Below are positions 47,456-59,148 of a stretch of DNA of 64,000 nt, piece after piece. The translations under genes were made by a program, and so were the position numbers. The DNA is from Annona cherimola (taxonomy: Eukaryota > Streptophyta > Magnoliopsida > Magnoliales > Annonaceae). Location of the stretch: NCBI GenBank assembly GCA_030490835.1, contig CM059975.1, positions 55,915,174-55,979,173 of the forward strand, written 5' to 3'. Position 1 is the stretch's first letter; the number at the start of each line of letters is the position of its first letter. The notes below the pieces were generated by a model, which worked only from the letters and a program-made list of their open reading frames with translations, did no database searches and was not told the DNA's origin.

Positions 47456-47500
47456 GCAAGGGCAAAGAAAAAGTAGATACGAAAAGCTAAGGCGGAGCAG
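47456..47500 (+). other. mini-exon-like block in 3' LTR of L3
   Basis: 45 nt between TGTATAG and GTAAGCAAGC, nearly the same as 42728-42772. Confidence 0.4.
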
Positions 47501-47635
47501 GTAAGCAAGCAGCTTTCTAAATGACTTTTGTTTTATCAAAAGATGATAAAAAGATTGCTAATGATGTTCTGAATGTTTCGAACTATTTTGCAATTGATTT
47601 ACGAAATTGTTTCCAAGTTATTTAAGGATGGTCAT

Positions 47636-49942
47636 TGATGCGTACCAAGTGCTTGTCGTTAAGAGCACTGTGATCACCAGTTTAATTAAAATTAACCGAA
47701 ACACATTAAAACTACCACTATACGGGTGATAGTGTAGAATAATGGTGAGTCGGGTCGAAACCATAGAGAGGCGATGTAGTTTTGAATTATTTTTTAAGAG
47801 AAAGAGAGGGTATAGAGAAGAGAGAGAAAGAGAGAGAGAGAAGAGAGAGAAAGAAGAGAGACGTTGGAGAGAGAAAAGAAAAGAGAAATTAGAAGAAATT
47901 AGAGAGAGAAAGAGAGAAGAGAGAGAAAAAGAGAAGAGAGAAAGAGAAGAGAGAGAAAGAAAAGGAAAGAAATTAAGAGAGAGGAGAGAGAGACGTTAGA
48001 GAGAGAGAAAGAGAGAAGAGAGAAAAAATAAGAGAGAGAAAGAGAATAGAAGAAATTAGAGAGAGAAAGAAGAGAGAAAAGAAGAGAGAGAAAAAGAAAA
48101 AATAGAAGAAATTGGAGAGAAAAGAAAGGGAGACAAGAAACTAAAAGAAATTATAATTAGCTAACAACTTAATTAAAACTATTCTAAGAAAGCAATAAAA
48201 GCTATGAAATTTAACTATTAAAGCAGGAAAGAAAATTATATTAAATTTAATCTAACAAATACAAAGCAGAAAATAAAGCAGTAAATCTAATCTAAAAATT
48301 AAAACTACAAATTGAAAAGTAATAACTACGAAACACTACAAAGCATAATAAAATAAAATTTACATCACCCGAATATGGAGAGCAAAATCTCCACGTAATA
48401 GAAAATTTTATTGCTTGGCCCCACCTCCTCGCTACGGGTCCCACAAGATGGGTCCCACCCATTTGCTACGGGGTCCCACAAAATGGGTCCCACCCAAGGG
48501 GTTGTGTGTGGGGTATGGGGTGATTTTTTGGGAAGAGTGGAGCCTCATTTTATAGACGTGTGAGGGGCCCTCCACTCCATTGTGCAATCCGATGTGGGAT
48601 TCCTATGAAGTGCCCCCCTTTTACATAGCCGCTCTCGCTTGTTTCCTCTTAACGCTACATCCCTCCATTGAACAGGCATCTGAAATCTCTGCATTCACCA
48701 GTTCCACAGACCTTGCACAGGAATTAATCTGACATGTTCCTCCTGGTATTTGCCTATTAACTTCGACCGAAGAAGGGGAATTTTGCCTATTTGGGCTAAA
48801 GGAAGCCCGTTTTGCTGGTCTTTCTGGCTTCGCATCGTTGTTTTCAACATCAATTTTCCTCTTGAGCTGTTTATCTGGAGATCCAGCACCAGATTCTTCA
48901 ACAGCATCTTCAACAGAAGCTTTTCCAGCCTGCTGGTTGGAATGCCTTGAAGGCCGGATGGGTTTTCAGTTGGTCGTCAATGGCAGCTAGAGGAAGATGC
49001 AAGAAGTTGGGCTTCGCCCGAGCAGATGGGTTCTTAGTGGCAAGCCGGCTAAAATTTTCTAGTTGTAATTTGGGCAAACGACTTGGTGAAGCAGAGGAGA
49101 GAGCTGGATGTCATGGCTGCTGGACGAAGAAGATGGGTTGAAGTGCTGAATCGCAGACAAAGCTGAGTCCTTGAAAATGGAAATCGGGTTCTGCAGTTCT
49201 GGATGGTTTTTGACCGAATGTGGCTGTTTCGTTGTGTTCGGCAGCTGCTGACGGGTTTGGCCGAAAATAGGAAATGCAGTTTGAAGAATTGGGCTGCCGG
49301 TGTTGCATAGATGAATCAGTGCTTGGTTGAAGATGGTATTTGATTTTTGTAAAAGGGGGTTTTGGATAGTGGTGGGTTTAATTGATGCTGCCAGAATTTG
49401 TGTTTTGTTGCAAAATGGGTGCCGATTAGCTGCCTTTTGGCCAGATTTTGGGGAGGTGCGGTTTGCGAATTTGGGGAAGGTGGAGCACCGAATTGGTGCT
49501 CCGGTGGTTTACGGTTGTTCGGTGTACCCGCAGGATATTTAACACAAATTTAAATATTATTTCTCGGCTAAAGAATTATGATAACATCATATATCTTCTT
49601 AATTTAATTTTTGGTCTTCTTTTGTATTCATTTTATTAATTTAATTCATTTTATCTAAAAATTATTCTACTTTGTTCCCCATATAATTGTAGTTATATAA
49701 GTGTGATTTTTTTCAATTAAATAATTTTATAAATTTGCCCAAATTATATTAATAAGCTAATACACATTTCAACATTAAAATTGAGTCATAATTTTATATT
49801 TTCAAGAATGTTGCGAAATGACCCATTTTTATAGCAAAATCAAATATTCTATTAAAAATATGATTTTCATGAAATTCCACTTAAAACATGTATTTAATTA
49901 TGCGAATTTAATGAAATTAAATGAAAATTTTTAGACTTATCA
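47636..49942. mobile_element. 2.3-kb LTR-like insertion, family unknown
   Basis: TGATGCGTACC at the left and GACTTATCA at the right, flanked by TSD GTCAT (47631-47635 and 49943-49947); the uninterrupted site is seen at about 42898. TG...CA ends with a 5-bp TSD suit a solo LTR. Unrelated to the L family. It carries a GA-rich tract, a GC-richer middle (48400-49540) and an AT-rich right end. No recognised protein. Confidence 0.75.
47790..48135 (+). repeat. GA-rich purine microsatellite
   Basis: About 340 bp of irregular GAGAGA/GAAGAGAG repeats with almost no pyrimidines on this strand. The 85-aa open frame over it (47742-47999) is only Arg/Glu/Lys low complexity. Confidence 0.92.
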
Positions 49943-50474
49943 GTCATTCCTTTACTTCAATATGTGTTGAAATATTATTTCAATTATGGTAATGAATTGC
50001 TTATTGTTTCGCAAGTATTTATGAAAAAGTGATGAAGCATGGATTTAAACAAGTTTCATTGAAATGATATTTAAAAGGAATGGTGCAAAGAATTCTCTAC
50101 ATGAGAATGACAAGTTTTCATGTGTAAGAGGTATATAATGTCGGGGTGACAAAAGTCATGCATGGAATGAAAATCAAGTAGGCTAGTCAAGGCAGGAAGC
50201 AGGACAAGGAGTCTGCCCTTGACGTTGCCAAGTCGGAAGGTCCGACACCAAGGATGGAAAGGATCATGTTATGAAAGAATGTTCCCCGAGCTAACGTACC
50301 CTCACATTAAGGATTATGTCATGAATAAAAATGATGCATTTGCACATCCAATGTTTATGAAATGCCCAAAACTTGGGATTAAACTAGTTTACATGACTGG
50401 TTTACACGAATGGTTTATGAATGGTTTATGAAAAGGTTTCTGCTCTGCAGGTAGTTAATTACTTGCTAAGTGTC

Positions 50475-53400
50475 TGTGAAACCCTAACCCATGTAGGACC
50501 CATGTGTATGTATCAATCATGTATATGATGTTCATTTGTGAATTATTGAATTATGAAGGCATTATATGATTTTTGCTAATTATTGCAATTAGGGTTTTGA
50601 ATTAGCAATAATGATGTGATTAATCATTTTGAGCTAAAATGAGACAATGGGTTTAGAATAAATCATTTGTGATTTAAATGTGCAAATATATTAAGGAAAA
50701 TCATTTTCCATTATTTAAAATGGATTAGGAGTATTGGTTTGGAAATTGACAAGTTTAATGGAAAAATATTGAAAAATTCATAACTCAACGCCTGTAAGGC
50801 GGATTCAAGTGAAATCTGAAATGGAAATCATTAATTTTGGGCTTAGTATTATGGAATAAATGGGTTATTAAAATTCTTGATGAAATAAGAGTTATGATTT
50901 ATTAATCGTATTTCAGTTTCAACCGTTAACTTTAAACGGCTATAACAGGAGTTAGGAAACTCGGATTGAGATGAAATTTGAAACGGTTGAATGAAATTGT
51001 GAGATATTTATTTTGAATGGCTTGGATTAAGTATGAAATGTTGGGAAAATACCTGCATTGAAAAAGGTGAGCAGGTTTGACTAATGTGCCACATGAGTAC
51101 ATCTCATTTAATGCTAGAGTACCAAACATAAATGCATGATGGGAATGGAATTTGAGGTGGAAAATTGCAGGTCATTCCTTGGGGATTTTATGAAAATATT
51201 TGAAATTCATAAATGAGAGAATTATCCATCCATTTAATGCATGAAATGATGAAGCTACAAGAGCATAGCTAAGGTGGCAACATGGGACGTCCAAGGGGCT
51301 GTTCTATGAATATTTTTGATTTTTTTAATTTTTTAAATATGAATATAAGTTTCTGAGATGCAAGTACATGAGAAGTTCATGCAATAATGAAGAATTTCAG
51401 CAATAAAAAATATTTAAAGGCAGATGTATGCAGCTAAAAACCGTGGACAGCTTATGGGCAAAGTGACGTGCAGAAATGTGATTTATTGTTGCCATTTTTA
51501 TAATTTTTAACACCAAATTAATACCTAAATTAAATTGTAATTAGAGGTATAAATTTCTCACATTTTTGAATTAAAAAAAATGGAAAATGGGCAGTAGCTG
51601 GATGTGCAAATTGGAACATTTGGACGGGTTGGATTTTTGGAGCATTTTTTGATTTTTGTAAATGGTAAAATCAGATTTTACTTGGCTGTAAATGTGCCAC
51701 CACATATGGTAGATAAGGGAGCATTTAAGGAGTGTGGAATTGCAGCACCAAGTGGGCCCCACAGCTGGAAACAAATCCAGCAATATATATAACCCATGCA
51801 CGTTGAAATGAGAGGGATTTTTGGAAATTCCGAGAGCTGGTTTTTCACCCAAGCAACCAGCAACTCACGTCCCATATTCCCTGAAAAAAGAGGAAGAAAA
51901 TCAAGGAGAAAAGGAGGAGAAATTGAGAAGAAAATCATAAAAGAGTTAGGGTTTGATTTAGCTCAAAACCAAGTAAGTATGTGATTGGGTTTAAGTTGTT
52001 TAACTTGAGTTTTAAACTCAAAAATTGGAAATGAAAAGGATGCTTAAAGGATATGTAAAATGGTTTTTTAACATGCATTTTCATGAATATGGAATGGATA
52101 TTAAGTTTTATGTATGAATTTTCAAGTTAAGATTGATGAAAGTGAAGTCATGCATGTGTATTAAGTGGAAAATCCAAGTTGATAAATCCTAAATCTCCAA
52201 GACAAGTTGCTGTTTTGGTTTGATGATGTGATTAAGTTATAAATCATTTATCTATGCAATATATATGATGGTTTATGCTTAAGTGATGAATTTTTGAAGT
52301 TATGAAATGCAAAGCGTTGATTTTGACCTAATTTCTTAGTTTCTATGTTAAAAATGCTATGAAAATGGAGTTGCATGTTTTAAGCGTGTTATGTAGGGTA
52401 AAATACCCTAGATTTAAGTTATTATGGATGCCAAAAATATTTGGGAAAAAGAAACCCTAAAACTGATTTTTATGATTTTTATGAAAGAACGTCAAACTGA
52501 CGTGAAACAGGACTCAAAACGTGCGGGTAACTTGCTGTTTTGAGAAATGATAATGTATGGATGTTATATATGTGGTTAATCCCTAAATATGGATTAGGAA
52601 AAACGGATTTAATTTCTGGAAATTCGGAATTATATGACTGCATCAGGTTATGTGTCAAAAGACATGTAAAACGGGTGAAAAACGGGTTCCAAACTTGCTG
52701 TTTTGGAAACCTATGGTTGAATGGATTTAAATCCCATAAAAATACCTTGAATGAAGTGGTAATTAAGGGTAATTAAACCCCTGAAAAATGAATTAAATTT
52801 CTGAGTTAGCAAATTTTATGAAAAGCATTATGTTTATGTGCTAAATGAGCCTATGTGAAGGGATAAAGGTAAATGGGTGATGATTGACTATGAAAAATGA
52901 TTTTATGCAAAAAATGCATGAAAATGAGATGAATTACATGATTATACATCTGTTTTGAATGTGGGATGATTTATTTCAAAATTTGAAATTATTTAAGGAA
53001 GCTCAAGGCAATAACATGGGCTAAAGCAAGCACCGTTGTGTGTGTTGTGGAAAAAATAGATAAATGGCAAAGTGAGCTCAATGAACCTATGTATGATGGT
53101 TATTGAATGATTATTGTGTAATTAAAATGAATACCCTAGGTATGAGGTTATACATGTTATGTTATATGGTAGCCGAAGACATGTGTATAAAATGTGCTGA
53201 TATGTGCAAAACGAGCTATGTATGTGTATGATGACTTATGAAGTCAAATAAATGATGTATGTATATGGAATGGGTTGGAAAACTAAATGAAATATGAGAA
53301 AAATAAATATATGAAAAATCATATTATTCTCATGTAGGCAAAGGCAAAGAAAAAGTGGTGACGGAAAGCTAAGGAATTCAAGTAAGCAAGCAAATTTTCT

Positions 53401-54470
53401 AAAGGATTTTTGCTTTTCTAAATTGTTTCCATAAATGCAATTTTGTTTTAACTTGTTTGTTGAAACTATGGAAATTGTTTCTAATGTGTTTAAGGATGGC
53501 CATCCCTTAGCAAAATGATGTTGAAATGATATTTTACTTCAAATGCAATGTTATGAAATCTTTCTTTGATAAATGCTATGGAAAAATGATGTCATTCCAT
53601 GTTTCTGATTGAAAAATCATGCTAGCATGTTAAAGATGAATTTATGCAAAATTTCATGTGGATAGGTTACTAGGTCCACCTGAAGGGTATAAGCAGACCG
53701 ATTGTCCCCCTTGGTGTGGCCAAGTCGCTTGAAATAGGCCTAAGGCCGGCGGCGCCCTCTCTGAAATGGGAGTTAACGTAACGGATGGTCGCCTAGTTAG
53801 CTTCCATCCTAAGGAAGAAATGGTATATGTATTCATGTTTTCATATGGCATATTGCATATGGAACCCGTGATGGGTACAAGATTTCATGCTTTTAAGATA
53901 TACTTTTAGATAAGGTATAGATTGCTTTCCAATATGATTTTGAATGCAAAATGTTGCCTCAAATGATTTGCCTGTAAAATGCAAATAGCTTGCTTATTGA
54001 GTTTTGACTCACAATTTTGTTTTCCAAATCCAAAGACAGGTGAAGGTCAAGACATGCAAAGGAGCTAGCACCAGCTTAAGGAATCCATGGAAAAACTCAT
54101 GTTATGAAATTTATGTGAAATGGTTGTAAAAAATATATGCAGTGCTTTATGATGAATAGATGTAAACTATTCAAATGTTTTATATGGATGACTATGATTT
54201 ATACATGCAGTGACATCTTATTTAGGCAAAAGATGAAATGTCGCTGAACAACATTTTTGTATATAATGAATGGGGTGAAATGACTTAGAAATATATGAGA
54301 ATGAAATTATGAGAACATGAGTTGTTATATGAACTTTTACATGACCATATTTAACAGGATAAATATCCGACAAGACCCACCGTGTGACAGGGAAACAATC
54401 CTGATCACGTTTACCAATCAATACGATCCCGAGGTAAGGCTTAGGATGTGACCAGGTTTGGGGCGCCACA
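50475..54470 (+). mobile_element. solo LTR L5 (3996 bp)
   Basis: TGTGAAACCCTAACCC to GGGGCGCCACA, flanked by GTGTC at 50470-50474 and 54471-54475. The empty site is at about 43420 in the 5' LTR of L3 (GTGTCTTCTACCG). TATATATAA (51784-51792), a purine-rich stretch (51885-51945) and GTAAGT (51973-51978) repeat the family layout. Confidence 0.95.
53338..53381 (+). other. mini-exon-like block in LTR L5
   Basis: 44 nt between CATGTAG and GTAAGCAAGC. Confidence 0.4.
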
Positions 54471-55037
54471 GTGTCTTCTACCGGATGGAGAGAAATGCTT
54501 TTAAACAATGTTGCCTTTAAAATGAATTGCCTAAACACCCTATAACTTGCTTATTGAGTTTGGACTCACATTTTATTTTCCAGACCCAAAGATAGGTGAA
54601 AGGAAGGAGGCAAGGAGCACAGGTGGAGATTCAAGGATGAATGAATTTCTATGAACACCTGTGTATGAATTTATGGATTGAATGGTTGTATGATGATCCT
54701 AAAGGATTATTTTGATGATGTATATGAATCATGTTATGTGTTATGACTATGATGACACGAAAATTCATGGTCATATGTTAAGGTATGAGTTATCATGAAA
54801 TGACTAAGCTTGGAAGTTACGAGATCATATGTGTATACCTCAAATGGAATAATGACCTAAAAAGGCATTTGATGGAAATTGAATGTATGAAATGAAATAA
54901 ACTCCTAAGGAGTTAGGATTAAGTGGATAAATATCCAATAAGACCACTGTGTGATAGGGAAACAATCCTGATCACGTTTACCAATCGATAGATCTTGGAG
55001 TAAGATTGTAATGCTCGGGCTGGAGCGCCACAAAACT

Positions 55038-55387
55038 AGTGTTGTTTTATCTACTACGGAAGCCAAGTACATTGCCTTGGGAGCTGTTGTGCCCAACTAC
55101 TTTGGATGAAACAACAACTTAGAGATTATGAAATTGAATATAAGGATATACTAATTAGATGTGATAATACAAGTGCAATATGTTTAACCAAAAATCTTGT
55201 ACTGCATTCTAGAACTAAACATATAGATGTGAGACATCATTTCATTAGGAAACATGTTGAAAACCTTGATATTTTCTTAGAATATGTTGAAACTAAGGAC
55301 CAAGTTGCAGATATTTTTACCAAACCATTAGCAAAAGAATCATTTTATAAGATTAGGAATGATATGGGTATGATTGATATTGATTAG
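55038..55387 (+). pseudogene. Sirevirus-2 pol, 3' part (RNase H end)
   Basis: Resumes pol after the L3 insertion (TSD AAACT). STTEAKYIA, then a one-base deletion, then an open stretch 55106-55387 with [27 protein letters not shown] and [19 protein letters not shown], the normal end of Copia RNase H. The TAG at 55385 is the natural pol stop. Confidence 0.92.
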
Positions 55388-55537
55388 ATATATGAAATTT
55401 TGCAATTAAATAGGGGAGTAAAAATTAGAGAATATATTGAACCTAAGTCAGAGGAGTCAAGTTGACTCCACTCATCCCAAGTCGACTTCGATTAGGGTTG
55501 GAAGTTGACTTCCCTGCGCTTACAAGAAGCGGGGGCA
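55388..55537 (+). other. Sirevirus-2 spacer after pol
   Basis: Holds a short purine tract (near 55411) and isolated LTR-type motifs (AAGTCGACTTCG, AGTTGACTCC) outside the LTR. L6 is inserted at its end. Confidence 0.6.
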
Positions 55538-55542
55538 CGCCC

Positions 55543-58500
55543 TGTAACTCCCCAGCCCGAGCGTCACAACCTTACCTCAAGATCGTTCGACTGGTAAACG
55601 TGATCAGGATTGTTGTCCTGTCACACGGCGGGTTTTAACGGATATCTATCCACTTAAATATATTTCATAGGAGTTTAATTCCTTCTTATTTTCGTCTCAT
55701 GCATATCTGAGTCATTTCCATCCAATAATGGCATAATAAAGCATGATGTTAAAAAACAATTCATTATTCTCATAAATCAGATGTCACCGCATGTATTATC
55801 ATAGTTGTCAACATAAACCATCAAGGTAAATTTACAATCAATCATTCAACATAAGTTTTTCACAACATGAACTTATATTGTTCTTCATTTCCTCACTGCT
55901 CATCTCTTGCTCCTTTGTCAAGTCTCTTCTTTCACCTATCTATGGGTTTGGAAAACGAAAACATGAGTCGAAACTCAATAATCAAGCTTAGGGTTTTCAT
56001 GCAATTCATTTTGAAAGCAACATTCTTTAAAAAACATTTCCCTCCATTCAGTAGAGACACTTAGCAAGTGATCAACTACCTGCGAAGCATAAACTTTTTC
56101 ATAAACATTTCATAAGCATTTCATGAAAATCATTCATGAAAAACCATTCACATAAACCATTCGTAAACATTTCATAAACATGGGATGTGCAAATTCATCA
56201 TTTCCATTTATGACATTATCCTTCATGTGACGGTACGCTAGCACGAGGAACCCTCTTTCATGACATGATCCTTTCCATCCTTGGCGTCGGACCTATCGAC
56301 TTGGCAACGTCAAGGGGGACTCCTTGTCCACTTACTACCTCGACTAGCCTACTTGATTTTCATTCCATGCATGACTTTTAGTCACCCCGGCATCATATAC
56401 CCTCTTACACATGGAACTTGTCATTATCGTGCAGAGAATTCTTTGCACCATCCTTTTTGAAACATCGTTTCAACGAAACATCATATAAACTCATGTTTCA
56501 ACACATTTCAAGCACGCAACCATAAGCAATCATTTATTTCAAAAGAAATAAACATTTCAATATTCATATAAACAAGGAATGACCATCCTTAAATATCTTG
56601 TAATGAAAACCAAAATCATTTAGAAAGTTGCTTGCTTACCTCGCTTGCTTAGCTTTCCGTTTCGCTTATCCCTTTGCCTTTGCCTATACATATAAGAATG
56701 ATATAACATTCATATATTTCTTTTGCTTACATTCAACTCAGTTTTCCAACCCATTCTCTTTAACATACATAATTCTTTCGACTTCTTAAGTCGTTATGCC
56801 CGTATAGCACATACTTGTGCACTACATGGGATTTGCACATCACATTAAGTCCCATAAGTAGGGTAACCATTCAACCATATAAAATTCATCTAATAATTAT
56901 CATTTAATGGCTCATTATCTTCCTTAAGCCATTTTTCACTCCTTTTCCAAAATTCACACATCAGTGCTCATTTTAAGCACCCGTTCTTGCCTTAAGCCTC
57001 ATTAATTAATCCCAAAATTTGATATTAACATCATGAAATTCTAAACAGAAATATATTCACAAAATTTTTCATATTTTCATGCATTTTTTGCACAAAACCA
57101 AATTACTTAGGTCATTTACCACTCATGCATGTCTATCCTTTCACATATAGTCATTTAACAACACATATGTGAGGCATTTCATAAAATTTCCCAAGTCAGA
57201 AATTTAATACATATTTTAGCATGATAATTATCCTTAATTACCACTATACTTAGTGTATTTTTATGGAATTTAAATCCACTAATCATAGGTTTCCAAAACA
57301 GCAACTTTGGAACCCATTTTCACCCGTTTAACGTGTCTTTTGACACATAACCCTAAGCAGCTCAATAAATCCGAATTTTCAGCAAATAATCCTAATTTTC
57401 CTAACCCAAATTTATGATATTAACACATATATCAATTTGGATAATTTCTACATAGGTTTCATATTTCTTTTTTATTTTTTCCTCAAACTATCCACATATG
57501 CTGAAATTAGGCGTACTGAAATCTCAAAATCTTGAATTAATATTAAATCAAGTATTTATGTTCTGAAATTTCTAAAATACCTTAATAAATACATAAATTA
57601 ACCAAAATAAATATTTTCAACATGAAATATTTAATATTTCTATTTATTTTGGTATTTTTACTCTGCTGGACAGCAGAATCTATTTTTAGACAGCCTAAAT
57701 GACGTTAATTATGGGGTATATTTATACCCATCAAAACCTAATTTTTATTTTATTAATTTTATAATAAATATGTATTATATAAAAATTATTAAAAATCCTT
57801 TGGTGCAGCTGATCCTGCCACCCGTACAACACTGTTCAGGTTGATCTTCCCAGATTTTTAGTTTGCAACTGGCTTATCCTTTTAAGCTGAAAATTGGGTC
57901 GTTCCTTAATCACCCAATAATTATTATTCCCAAACATTCTCATGTTAAAATTCATCCATTTACCATTCCGTCTATAATTTAGTTTACAACATCATATAAC
58001 TTCCAGATTTGAAACATAAAATTAAGATAATCATATACTTACTTGATTAAATGTGTGATCTCTCCTTTTTCCCTTTCTTTTCCTTCTATTTTCTTCCTCC
58101 TTGGTGGCCTAGGGCTGGGACGTGAGCTTCTGCCTTGGGGAGATGGGATTTCAGCACTTAGAATAATTTCCAAAGTCCCTTCTATGTGAACGTGCATGGC
58201 CTTACATAGGTGCTGGATTTTCCAGCTGTGGGGCCCACTTGGTGCTGCAATTCCACACTCCTTAAATGCTCCCTTATCTACCATATGTGGTGGCACATTT
58301 ACAGCCAAGTAAAATCTGGTTTTACCATTTACAAAAATCAAAAAATCTGCTTTAATTACAACCATCCACTTGTCCACAATTGCCCTTCTTTACTTAGCTC
58401 TTAAGAAACTTGTTACTTTCTCTCCAAGAAACCAATTTTCCATCATAATTAGCTTAATCCATTCCATTCATCTCATAGATTTCATAATTTTATTCCATCG

Positions 58501-59007
58501 TTTCAATTTCATCTCAAACCGACGTTTCTACGTCAAGTTATGACCACTTGAATTTATCTTTTGGATTTGGGAATAAAAATAATTAATTATCACCCTAATC
58601 CCATCATGATTCCCTTAATCCAATCCATTCATAAATTTAGGCCCACTGTCGTGAGCTTACCTTTCAAATTTCATCGAAATCCGCCTTGTAGGCGTCAAGT
58701 TATGAATTTTCTATCATTTTTCACCTTAATTCCAAAATTACTCTTTAATCTCCATAAATTAAATCATGGTAATTAACATTATTATTCATGACACATTGTC
58801 ACCATTAAATCCTCATTAAGCCCCTCGAGTCATATCGACTCACTTTGGGCTCCGGCGATTAAATTTTTAATCATCGTTTCTAATGGAAACCTAATTCACA
58901 ATATTATAAAATTCTAAAATCATTCAAAATTTACATTTAATTCACATATAAATCACTTGTATATGTCCAATGCATACATTGGACTCTACTTAAGTTGGGG
59001 TTTCACA
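55543..59007 (-). mobile_element. solo LTR L6 (3465 bp)
   Basis: Minus-strand copy, TGTAACTCCCCAGCCCGAG to TTGGGGTTTCACA, flanked by CGCCC at 55538-55542 and 59008-59012. No interior. Closest in layout to L4 and L1. Confidence 0.95.
56640..56683 (-). other. mini-exon-like block in LTR L6
   Basis: Minus-strand reading: 44 nt between TGTATAG and GTAAGCAAGC; donor-like GTAAGT upstream at 58037-58042. Confidence 0.4.
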
Positions 59008-59148
59008 CGCCCACTCCTTCCCATCTCTTTCATTTTCTCTTCCTTTCTCTACCATTCCCTCTCTCATTCTCATCTCCCATCTTTGAATCCTCTCAAGAGA
59101 TTTTTCCATACCCATTTGCACCATCAAGATCCAATTATCCTAAAATCC

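Larger units (their letters stand above)
36472..55032 (+). mobile_element. L3: non-autonomous Gypsy-like element with giant LTRs, gag only
   Basis: Starts TGTGATACCCAGACCC, ends GCGCCACA, and is flanked by TSD AAACT (36467-36471 and 55033-55037). Structure: 5' LTR 36472-43984, PBS, a 2.9-kb interior with a decayed gag, PPT, 3' LTR 46872-55032. The interior has no protease, RT or integrase, so it resembles a LARD-type derivative dependent on a relative. The tail TTTCGGGACGAAACC ahead of the PPT recalls the pol end of Tekay/Del chromoviruses. Insertions L4, L5 and a 2.3-kb block lie in the LTRs. Confidence 0.92.
46872..55032 (+). repeat. 3' LTR of L3 (two insertions, one deletion)
   Basis: Begins TATGATACCCAGACCC (first dinucleotide TA rather than TG) and ends GGAGCGCCACA. 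Removing 47636-49942 and 50475-54470 with one TSD each leaves 1848 bp. Compared with the 5' LTR, about 2.2 kb is missing at 47010, where sequence matching 36608 jumps to that matching about 38855. The deletion removed the promoter-like region and the donor. Confidence 0.88.

Noticed and set aside
47742..47999. 85-aa Arg/Glu-rich ORF
   Set aside because: Translation of a GA microsatellite.
48695..49542. Cluster of 60-70 aa ORFs on both strands in the 2.3-kb insertion
   Set aside because: No recognisable domain and no supporting splice structure; could be captured sequence but not supportable as a gene.
51604..51792. Peptide shared between L5 and L6 (also 58039-58377) suggesting a conserved small protein
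   Set aside because: Both are copies of the same LTR; similarity extends equally outside the frame, and the frame is not kept in L4.
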